Of a DNA stretch of 64,000 bases, positions 26,424 through 38,400 are shown one piece after another (within the stretch, counting starts at the first letter, position 1; each line of letters begins with the position of its first letter). A model generated the notes under the pieces. The model was not told where the DNA came from. It saw only the letters and a list, made by a program, of their open reading frames with translations, and made no database searches. The stretch spans positions 1,488,001 to 1,552,000 of the forward strand of contig JAFEUB010000795.1 of the NCBI GenBank assembly GCA_024529925.1, written 5' to 3'. This stretch comes from Ophthalmolycus amberensis (lineage: Eukaryota; Chordata; Actinopteri; Perciformes; Zoarcidae). The position numbers and the translations under genes were made by a program.

Positions 26424-29400
26424 AAGAAAAAGTGTGTGAGAAAGACGTCAGAGAAGAACAGTGTTTTCCATGTTATCTAGTCTGACTGATATCAGACGCT
26501 GCCGATGAAGCAGCAGGGTTATGGGAAAGGAAGTCATCTGTTTTGATTCATGATCCAAAGCAAACGGACTTCTTTTTAGCAGGTCAGTGGGCCAGCTGGA
26601 CAGATGCCAGACCTGGAGGGGGGGGGGTGGGGTGGGGCTACAATAACAAAGAGCAGTACCACTAACTGTAAAACAAAGACGCAGTCCAATGACGTGACCC
26701 AATAATCTATTCAATCACTGCTTTGTTCCCTTAAATTCAGCAGTGAGTTTAGATAAGATTACTTATAAGGGAGGTCTGACCTCATAGCTGGGAGGAGAAG
26801 CTGTCCTCAGACGATGAGCTAATCCGTTCATGGAAAGCAGTGCTGGTCACTAGTGCATAAGCTGATTAGGCTGCACATACAGAGACTCCACTGTGTCAGC
26901 TACCTGTTCTATTAACGTGCTGCTCGAAACACTGATGGGAGGACAGTTCCTGAGCAATCTCAATACGATTATCTTGGAGACAAATATGTCAGTATACATA
27001 TTAACTCCATAATTACACAAAAATGATGAGGATCTACGTACATTCACGATTAAAATAGCTCAACATATCTGTCTTCTATTTTTATATACACATTATTTTA
27101 TGAAAAACAGACGTAAACAACATGCACCAGTCCACGGTGCAGCACAGAAGGGCTTCCCCTGTTGTTCCTTGTCCCTTACTGCAGTAAAGATGGTAATAAC
27201 CTTATGATATGGTACAATAAACCTTTCTATCTTTGCAGTTCATGCAGCAATATTGATTATCCTGCCAACCCTACATAATGTATAAGCTGGCAAAATATGG
27301 TTTGCAACTATTTTTTGCAAGGCTGACTTTACATTGAATGCATTGATTATAGAAAATATCTAACTATAATTTCAAAATTAGTTTTAAAGATTGAGTTCCA
27401 GGCACAACCACCAGGTCTAATCATACATTTGTGCAGCCCACTTTTAATTCTCGAGATGACATCATTTCTCACCTTCTCCAGGCTGACACCCGTCCTCTTG
27501 ACCAGAGCCTGCAGTCTGGCGATAGTTTCGTTCTCCCTCAGCAGGTAGGAGTTGAGGGGCGAGGCCAGGTTGCCGTTGCGCTTGTCAGAGACCATGTCGA
27601 CAGATCGGAAGCTCCGGTACCTGGCCTGGCTGTGACTGGAGTGAATATTCCCCTCTGGAGACACGCCAAAGGACATGAGTACCTCTGAGATCTCCTGAAC
27701 GAACTCCAGCTTGTTGGGGAACTGGGGCAACTCCTCTGGCAGTTCGATGGAGTGGTTGTCAATGTCCACGAAACACAAGTTCGCCTGGATAAAGATAAAG
27801 ACAAGGAACGAAATATTAAGCATGAGAAAACAAAAAACGAATATATTGAGCTTAATGCACAAAAGACAGGTGTAACACTAACATTATTGGTGCCACTAGT
27901 CATACTGAGCTAATGCCAACAAGTCTAACACGTCTAACAACAAAGTCTATTGTTATATCCCTTTAGACTTCATCAGCCTCCAGATTCATCCGACATGTTT
28001 GACAGCAGGCTACACTTTCTCTGTCTGTGTGTGAAATGTGAAGCAAAAAAAAAAACATCTTCCTAATTAGCAAACTGATGACTGTGCTTAAAAATGCAGC
28101 CACAGGAAGAATACAAAGAAAAACTGTCCACCATGGCTTGTGTCAGCAGAACAACAAAAGGCCTTATCCATGCAAGAATGACAATAATTCAACTGTAAAT
28201 AAAAACACTGACTGAGATGAAGTGTGCATGTTAGTGTGCCCAAAGAAAAATAAAGACAAGGGGGGATTTATTCACTAAAACCCAGATTGTCTTCTCACAC
28301 CAAAGTAACAACCTACTAAACTGCATTTGTTACCAGACAAAAACAAATGCAAAAGGTTGATTTGTAATCTGTGTTTTCGAGGTGAGACAAATAGATGTGG
28401 GAGGATCTACAATACTGTTGACACCATGACGGGACTATAGGAAGGCCCTAGGTGGTGTTTGTACCTCCTGTGGCAGCTCCAGGTTGGTGCGGTCATCCTG
28501 TCCGTTGGACTGGAGGCCCATGAGATACGGCACAGGAGCGTCCAGGAAGTGGAGGAGGGAGGCGGGCAGAATGGGAACGTACACATGCTGCCACTGGAAG
28601 GGGAACATTAAGGCTGTGATGCTCTCTGCCACCGTCATCAACCTCTGGTAATCTGTTTCATGCACACGTAAAAAAAAAAGAGAACAATGGTTATGATATG
28701 TTCCAGCAGTGGATACAGAGCAGATTTGAGGGTTTTCTGACTTGATAATTACTTTGAAGCCTTGGTGATTGTAATGATTCTGATCATATCGGCTCCAACA
28801 TGTTGCACAATCACCAAAATCACCACAAGCACATACCTATTTCATGACTTTATCAATTCAACATTTACTGGACAAGAGTAGAGGACTGAAACCCAGAGGG
28901 CAGAACTCAGTTTCTGCTCATGATGGACAGTCTTCATAACATCTTAATAGCATTGTTCTATTATTATAGTGAACTATTAAAGTGCATTGTAAGACAAACT
29001 CATGACATTCACATTTAAGAAACGGGTTGCACAACTCTTCCCACAATTTATTCCCCAAAAAGGTTCTGGTCCACACTGCCTTTGCCTGATTTATGTTGTT
29101 TACTCCTCCAAAACACTTGTGGCAGTAAACAGCATACGGCAGAAGAGTTGTGCAACATGTTATCTAAATAGGATTACACTGTTTATGCCTCAGCTCTTCT
29201 GTTCTGCTGCAATAGCACGGATGGGCTGAGAGGCAATGTACAACATGACTGAAAGTGTTTGTGTTTGAATCAGGATTCAGTAGGAAGAGCACAGTGTGGG
29301 GACAAAGTGGACTAACATGACATGACAAAAGGAAACACCCAACCCTCCTCCAGTGTTAACCCTTTAGTCTGGTTGACTTTGGTATTCTCTGTTCTGTCAA

Positions 29401-32400
29401 TGTGGGAGTTCAGCGGAAATTAATGGCCAACCTTGAAGTAATTAGCTGTAATGAGCCATAAGCTGCGTGCAAATTTAGGGAGCGGATCTCCAGAAGCCCA
29501 CATTTGTAGACCAAATATGTCATAGCACGCTGATATGGCCTGTCCCATAATAAAGACTAATAAAGAAAACTCAAACATCTCATTTGAGCAGGAAGTCATC
29601 TGAAGGGCCGGTGAGTCCGGCGTCCTTTGGAGGATCCAATGAGCAGCGACACAGCAGCAGTCAGCCGGCCCGACAGCTAAAGTCACATTATTCTGTCGTG
29701 ACTCCACACAGCAGCACTCCTTCGTGTTCAGGGATGGTGTGAATTCAAATATGTGTCCAGCCTTCCTCATCTGCATTCCTGCTCTATTCTGTTGACACCT
29801 CTAGCACATTCGGCAGCAGCTCTGCCTCTCCACTTATGGTGCCAAAATAAATGCCATTCCTTCATTTGGTCATGTGCTGGTGGTCCATGAGAAGAGACTC
29901 TCACCCCCGGCCTCCCCCCTCATCCCCCTTTCTCAGCAGGCTTCCTCTCCCAGGATGGGGACAAGAATACTAACATCACCCTTAAACTAGACCACCCGAA
30001 CAAGAATCCACTTCAACGCCGGTCACAAAGGGTCAAATACTCTGCTTCTATACACAGATGCATACATAAATGTCCACAGTGAGAACTGGTCGCAGTTTAG
30101 ACTTGAAGTGATGCTTGAACGGTTCAATTTACATACCGAGTGCCAAATGATGCAGTTAAAAATACACTGAACACGCAGAAGTGAAACTGCTGCAGATCTT
30201 AACTCTCAACTCTGAGTTGTGCAGCTGTTTGTTGGTTATTTTCTTGATTAGTCAATGAATAGTTTGGGCTTTAAAATGTTAGGAAATAATGCCCACGACA
30301 ATATCCCAGTCGCCAAGATGACGTCTTCAAATTTCTTGTTTTGTCCAAACAGTTAAAAAAAGAAACAAAGATTTACTGAATAGAATGATTTGAGCATTAC
30401 ACAAATCAGCAAAAATCCTCACATTTGAAGGCAGTAATGCCAGAAAACGTTTTTTTCATCAAAATAGTTGATTGACTAATGGGCTAAACCTTTCAGCTTT
30501 AGCCAAAACTAAATAATTCAGTTATTGCTTTAAACACAATCAATTTCCCTTTCAGTCTGAGGATTGTGTTTATGTAAAAAACGTAAAGAACGGTGGGTTT
30601 TGGAATCACAAAAGTTGGCACAATATAGTTACTTTTCCCTGAAATACAAAAAAAGTAATATAAAAGTAGTGAGTAATTTGCGAAGTTAAATAAGTACGGA
30701 TTGATCGTCTGTGCAGCTTTTAATTTGTGCTTTTCAACTTCACTTCAGATGAAGCCTCTCTGTGGCTCCATGTGCGTCGTGTAACCGTTCAGATCTCCCT
30801 TCATCTCTCACGTCCATCTCGACTGCACAAATCACATAAAGACACAGAGTGAAATAATAGTGGCTTAACTGTAGTGTGTCACAATGATTGACACGTCATG
30901 AGCTTCCTGTTTGAGAAGGACGGGAGAAGCAGCAGATAGTGTTTGAATATCTTCTCTTTTATGGCTTCACGGAAGAAATACCGGCCTTTTTTATTCATCT
31001 TACATCACAAGTATGAACTCCTGTGCTATATTTAGCATATAACACACACGGTTGTCTCCTTATTTGCAGAGCATCCCTCTCCTCTGTGTGTGTGTGTGTG
31101 TGTGTTTGAGTCTTTTCCAAACAAGCCCTCGTACCTTCCCAGTGGAAGATTGCCAGGGCTTAACTCTACACAACACCCTTCATTCTGCAGTGATCAGCCT
31201 CACGGGGGGAAGAAAAGAGGCATGATGTCACTTCCAACCAATAATAATCATCCTGCATCACTGCCATCCTCCCTGTCTCTGGGTTGCCTAGCAACACCAC
31301 AGCTCCCCCCCCCCCCCCCTTAAGAGCTCCCCCTCCGGCCCCTGGCGTTTTGTAACCCATTTGCCTTCTCTTGCGATTGTAATGGATCCAATCACCACAC
31401 CAGACCCAGCATCCCTAAATGATTTCCTTGTTTCTCCACACACACACACACGCACACAAAGGAATTTTCTCAAATATATATTATAAAATGCAGTAACTGA
31501 TTGTCAAGACTCGCTTCCTTAAAGGATGAACCACAAAGAATCACCAAAAAAAAGGCCTGCACAGCCGAGCAGCTTGTATGTGCACAAAAGATGAAGATCA
31601 CACGTTTAAATGTGAGGTAGAGCTGCCTGTGATGGGGGAGGTGGGCCGACGTTTACACAGGCTGTCCTCACACTGCATCACTTTAATGGAAACACTCAAC
31701 AGGTTATGTAATCTCTTGGATAATAGTAGCGCCATGCATATCAAACATGTGTCCTGGCCTTAAGGCCACAGCTTTTGTTCCTTTGTAACAACCATCCAGA
31801 CAGTCTGAAAATGTGGGCTCATTTTTTAAACAATACCCCCCCCCCCCACCCACCCACTCTATGATAGCTAGCTCTTTTCCTCGTCTCGTAACTATTATGA
31901 AACAACATTTCTGCACAAATAGCAATTCCAGCCTCCTTCCATCCATCTAAAATGTACAAACAGGGAGGAAAGCCTTGAAGCTACACCAGCATGTAACCAC
32001 CAGGTCCCCAGACAATATCTCGTCTTATGTCGTAACCCTGATATGTCTCCCAGCAGCAGGCACATCTCTTGAGACAGCCTCTACTAAAAGGATCACATCT
32101 CCTCTCACTTCTCAAAAAACAGCTATTACGGCATCATTTCTCCTTGCTTCCAGCTCATCAGAAACATGTATAGTATTAATGAATCGTGTCCAAACTACAC
32201 AGGATGTCATGTTAGCCTGGCTATTTGCTTTTTCAAATGCAAGATGCATTTGTATTTGTAATCAATGCATGCTGTGGGACAGGATGCTAGAGGCTGCATG
32301 AAAACATCGAGTGGAACAGTAGCAGGACATCTACTTACGCTGCGAGTAGAGCAGTATCTGCATCTCGAGCAGGACACAGGTGAACAGCTGGAGAACGTTC

Positions 32401-35400
32401 TCCACCCCCAGCAGATGGAACATTTCACAAATGGCAAAGTCAAACAGTGGCAGCTCAGATGTGCTCGGCCTCTGGCACACCACAGGCCCGTAGACGCCTG
32501 AGAACTTGAGGGAACGCCCGGAGGGGGGCAGGGGCACCTCGTAGAGGATGTTGTAGATGAAGCTCTCCAGCGGGAGGGGTGGAGGCTGGGGGGACGACAC
32601 GGCCTGGTGAAGCTGCTGCAGCACCTTCCTGCAGGCCTGAGGGAAGGCCATGGGCGTTATTAGGCAGATGCACTTCGACACGTACAGCGTGTCGCGACTG
32701 ATGTCGTACGAGTTGAAGCGCTGCAGGCGGGAGATGGCGGGCGCGGCGTGGAGCACGGGACGCGTGTGGGAGTGTTGGTGCCGATGGTCTACCGGTCCCG
32801 GCGGCGAGGTGGGAGTGTGCAAGATGTCGTACTGCTCTGCGTTGTGCATGTGGTAAAGAGTCTGCATGGCACTGCAGATCTGCTTACTGGTCACCTCCTC
32901 GAAGAAGGTGAGGGCAAAGCCGTACGTCCGAGAGCCGTCCTCTCTGGTGATGATGTAGGAGTGGAACTGAGGCTCCCGGTTATCCACCTGCGTCCTGAAC
33001 GCCAGACCCTTCGGCATACAGAGCTGCGATAGGACGGAGAGAAAAGGCATCAGAGGGTTGAGGGAAGTAGGAAAATATTCACATTACTTTTGTAGTACTG
33101 ATTTCAACCCTGTCTCCCAGCCATGCCATTATTCCTAAAGGATATGAGGGGTAATGAGTGTAGAGATCATACCATGCCAACTGCATCCTGGTCAAATGGG
33201 TTCCACTCGACATTGTCTGGATAATGTGCGAGGACTTTGGATTTAAAAGTTCTCCGTAATGGACTCTGCTCAAAATTCTCACCTGAAAGTGAAACAGAAA
33301 CAGAGAGAGGGCAAAAAAACAAAAAGGAGACAAACAGTTAGCCAGACTTTCCAGATGAGGATGGAGCAGCAGAAGAACAAGCGGATCAGAAGCAGGTTAA
33401 AAGTGGCAGGCGCAACTCCAGAGAAAAGAGCAAGTCAGCATATTTGTCTCGAGAGGAAGATTGTATTGCACCATATAAAGCTGTCATCTGCAAAATATTC
33501 AAAAAGGAAGCATCTTATACTCCAAAACAGATGATTTATTTTATTGATCTTAATGCTTCCTGACAGCTTTAATGGCAATACAAAAGGAACACACAACTTA
33601 ATCATAAAAAGCACAAATTGAGTTGATTTGAACCCGAAATGAAAGCAGAAGTGATGCACACACCAAGGCAGCACTGAAACGTCATTCAGAATGTAGGGGG
33701 AGCGTAAACACTGGCCAAGCAATGCCAGCGCAGGCAGCACTGGATGTGTGTGCATGTGTGTGTGTGTGAGAGAAACAGAAGCAGTGATTGTCAAACATCA
33801 GCTCATTGTTCAGCTGCTGCTGAAGGATGTGAGGGAGGCGGGGGAGGAGGGAGGGCAAGACAAATCAGAGAGCGCAAAAAAAAGAAGAAGAAGGTCCCCA
33901 CACCTGTGCAGAAAATAACTGGGAAACTCGTGGAATTTAAAGTAACAAAAAAGGGATTGCTGAGTAAAAAAAACCAAGATGTGCCGGGTGAAAGGTTGAA
34001 GGGTTAAAGCTGAGCTCGGGTTAAGAGGGGGAGGAGTGTGTGTGGTGGGACGGTTACCTTCATCTGCCCCTGCCAAATTTCCTCTGGCCCCATCTCTGAA
34101 TTTAGTAGCCTGTATATACTCGCATAAAGCTACACAACAAATAAAACAAAGATGCAATTAAAAGTCTGGTCCGGGCATCACTTCTCAGTACGTGTGCACA
34201 CACACTTCCTGACAGCCGTCTGCTCTGAGAGACACATTATCATCGTCTCTGTCAGGAGGGTATACGCTGATACAAGCACACAGCATTTCTGTGTGTTGTA
34301 GTTTCCTCTTCTTCTTCAAGAGAGAGAGAGAGATCATGCAAATCCATAACTGCTCCGTTATGGATTGTATTCTCCCCACAGAGAGTCCACGGCCATGCGA
34401 TCAGCTCTGTGAGGCTGCACGGTGATGCTTGGAGCTAAATGCTAATGTCTGCATGCTAACATGCCCACGTGATAAATAATGCAGTCATGCTGATTGGAAC
34501 AGGTATAATGTTTAGCATCTTGGTTACAACATTAGTAACATTTGCTAATTAGCACTAAACAAGAGCATACAGTTTTTTGACAATAAAGACAAATGTAGAG
34601 CAATGAAGTGATAGACTCATACTTCATGATTTATAAGCTGGTATGTAGAGCAACATATTACAAAGGACTAATGTGACATTTCAATACATTTTCAATATTT
34701 TGCCCTTTTGATCACATGGTGACGAGACAGCTCACGGTGTGGCTAATTATTCAAGCGTGTGTACGCATCACTAGACAGTCAGGAGGTTTACTGAGTAAAT
34801 GGCTGCTCTTGTACTGCAGGCTGGATTATCTAACATTTCACATTTAAGAAGAACCTTCATGCAACCAGGCAATGCTTTCTGCTGTTTCCTCTCCGTGCAT
34901 GACATTTGCCAAGCAACAAGGAAACAGTCCTGCTGGCCGAAACACGCATTCATGCAGCATATCAAAGCCAAATGTGAGCGACTCTTTTCTCGTTACACCA
35001 TGTCGACGAGGTAAAGCTGCTCTCGGGCTGATGTGACCTACTTAGTTAGGGGTTGAGGAGGAATCTATTTTTTATTGCACTTATAATATGATTTAAGAAA
35101 TGATGACTCAACTCTCTTCCCTCATGATTACATTCATTCTCTCTATTGCATTTATTTGAACAAGACTAAATGTTAAACCTTGGAAAGCACTTTCTGAGAA
35201 TCCTAATTGAAGAAAGAGTTTTAAGGATTAAGTGGTTTAATCTGTTGGTTACTTTCATATCTAAACTGCCCAAAGTGGAGAAACTACGCCAGGACTTATG
35301 ATGCATGTCAGACGATTATTAAGATTAGTAGGGATGAGGAAAAAAATCATCCAGTTCCTTATAATTTCTTTGACATGTTTTTGCCACTTTGATGGCTCCA

Positions 35401-38400
35401 GAATTAATGTTTAATAACCATATCAATATTTTTTATCTTTTTCAAAGAGGATAAAAACGCTTTGAGTGCAAAGATGATGTTTGTAAACTCTGTCATGGAC
35501 AAAGTGAAGTCAGGAGACTTGTTGTTTTACTCAACCGACAAACAACCAATTCTTTAAAAGTAATCACATTTTCATGCATCATAGCTAATAGTAATGTAAA
35601 ATTTGCATAAATCACACCCACAGCAGAACTCTATACTACCACAGGAAAGTCTGTTGATTGTTAAAAACACAAAGTAATTATCACAGCATATGCCAGCAGC
35701 ACATTACAGGAAACAAGTACCAAACGTTCCTGTCTAACAGGCAATACAAGGAGAGCATGACAGTGTTTTACAAAGCTCAAATCCATATACCGGTACATTT
35801 ACTAAATGATAAGAATATAACTTAACTAAAGGTGTCCTTTGTGGTGTCGCTCAAGACGACTGTTATGATTATCTTTCTAATTAACAAAAGAAGACTACGC
35901 GACGCTAAGGTTTGTCACCTTCTTTTCAATCATCGATTGAGTCTTCAACAATTATCGGTTACAGAAGCGTTACGTATGACGCAGAATAATTCTACCCAGA
36001 CTTCAAATAAAAAAAGTAAATGTCAAATAAATGATTATCGTATGGTACTACCATCAGGCTCTTAAACTATTTTGGGGAACTTTGACTGCCTTAGTTAGAG
36101 ACCGTAAACGATGGTGAGAAATTCAACAAAGTTCCTCCGCAGGAACCGAAGCAGGTCATGATTAAATGATGAATGAAATAGGGAAGTAAAAAAGTTAATT
36201 AGATATTGAAATGACAAATGAACATTGTTCAATGGAAAATGAAACTCGGGAAATATACTCAAATTAAATCAAGAATTGAACTTGAATGTAATATGAAAAG
36301 GAGATTGTAATGGCAGAAGAAAAACAAAATCATATATAAGAAATTGGAAAGGCAAGATGGCTATTATGATGCAAGATACATCTCTTTTAATTTTAACTAC
36401 GGTTAAATGACCCTTCAAAGTGGTGTCATCCCCGTACACCTCGCTGGTCAGCTGACTCCGGCTGCACAGGTGTTCCTTCTCTTCACCTGCTAATTACAAG
36501 GCAGCTCCTCAGCGCGGGGAAGGCCCTCGTCTAAATGAGCACCGACTAACTCTACAGTGACTGAAAACATTATTTGATCTGTCAATTTTCCAACCACATG
36601 GACTGCGATGCCATGAGCGTGTGGACCGGTAGCCGTGGGAGTGAAGCGTCACGGGGTTCTGGCTCCTGGCCGTCTTCCCTCATCCTGTAAGCCAGGGACC
36701 ACCCACAGCTCTGCTCCCCCACACCTCCTGCAGCACGGCCCACGAGGCTCAACACACTAACGGACGTACCGCTCTAGACTAGAAAGCTTTACTCCTGCAC
36801 GACGCCACTTGACTGACCGCAGCAGTTTGGTGAAGGCTTCAAAATATCTCAGAAGCAAAAAACATCAACACTTGTTCACCCAGCGCTGACAGGACATAAC
36901 GGCTCACTCTCAGCTTTGGCACACTAACATCGCTGTCTGTCCTCATTCACATTAGTCAGGTAACCACTTGTAGGCTAGCTGCCAAAAATACCAGCTTTCC
37001 ATTTCTTGGGTTGCTTCCGGACCAAATAATGTACTGGTTAAGTAACTGTCAATGGAAGAAGGTCAATATGTCAACAAATGTCTTTAACTGCATTGGACCT
37101 GAATATTCTTGCTATAGTATCGTACTCTTTATTCAGAAATGCAAATAAGAAATAATCTAGGAAAGGACTTTCTTGCCAAAGAACCTGCTGCGAAACACCA
37201 AGCTGACAACATAAAGGAAGTTTAAGTGTAAGTTTAAAAGTACTCGTAAACTCACATTTACTTTTACAGTGAAGCATGATTTCCATTCAGCCGAATGTAA
37301 TGTTACATTGTCTTATACCTAAAACCTTCGACATTAGATACTTTCATCTTGGAGTCTTCGGTAAGTTTATCCACAGCAGTTGGTTGCTCGCTCCATAAAC
37401 AGGTCATTTTCACAGCATACATTGTAAATTGTGGTGCAAGGAAGAGGACAGGTGTTACTAATGCTGCGTTACAGACAACTCAGGACTCAGAAGGCTACTA
37501 GAAGAAAGAAGGAACGCCACTCAAAGTCAGCTCCTACTTGTAAAGTCGAGGCAAATCCATCTTCACGAAGAAGCAGTTGTTGTAAATAGTAAACCATCAA
37601 ATGAAATGCAATATTAAGCATATTTGCCTGTGTTTAATTAAATAATACATAGATACTACTGTATAGTAAAACCTGTTCTGTTCATGTAAAATTATGTAAA
37701 AATGTGTCACAATGTTACTTGTGAAGCCAGACCAATATCAGACAAACTCTAAACACTACAATACCCATAAGCCTCGGCCGCCATTGAGAAGAAGGCGGTA
37801 GCCCTGAACCTCAAAGTAAACTGATGTAAGCTGCAGAACTTACACTTTAATCCTTAGCTTCCACCACTATCATTACATCATTAGTTGCTATGAGCCAGCA
37901 CCTTCTACGAGCTTATTTAATGGTCAGCTTCAGAGTTTGTAATAATTGTGTGTATAGATCAAGAAACATCCTGTGACATTAGTAGAGCGTCTTCAAAGTG
38001 CATTCAAAATGTCCGCGATACATTTAAAACACTGACCGGAGGCCCTGTACAGGCCCATAAATAAACAACTGCGTGACAACATGAAAGCCCACGTTATGCA
38101 TTTAAAACCAGCTTTTCACGTTGAGTCATTCATCCTCATTTGTTTGCCGAGCAGGATTGGGGGAAGAGAGGCTGCCTGGGAAATACAAAAGGATATTTAG
38201 CATTTGAATAAGTGGAGGCTGTGTGCGAGTGTACTTGTGTCCCTCAGCTGCCTGTGAGAGGCTGCAGTGTCATACATATGCTAATCAGGCCCTCGCTGGG
38301 CTGCCAAAGCACTGTGCTTAAAGGAAGGTTTGGTGGTTTCTTTGTGTTTCACTGGATATGAATCACAATGGCATCATAATTAAAAATGAGGAACATACCG

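Noticed and set aside
33744..34157. Plus- and minus-strand frames near dennd5a exon 2
   Set aside because: They are read-through of low-complexity purine-rich intron; only the 72-nt exon 34058-34129 is supported.
35832..36065. 77-codon plus-strand open frame in dennd5a intron 1
   Set aside because: No recognisable domain, no splice or promoter context; it overlaps the CpG-dotted segment discussed as a possible insertion.
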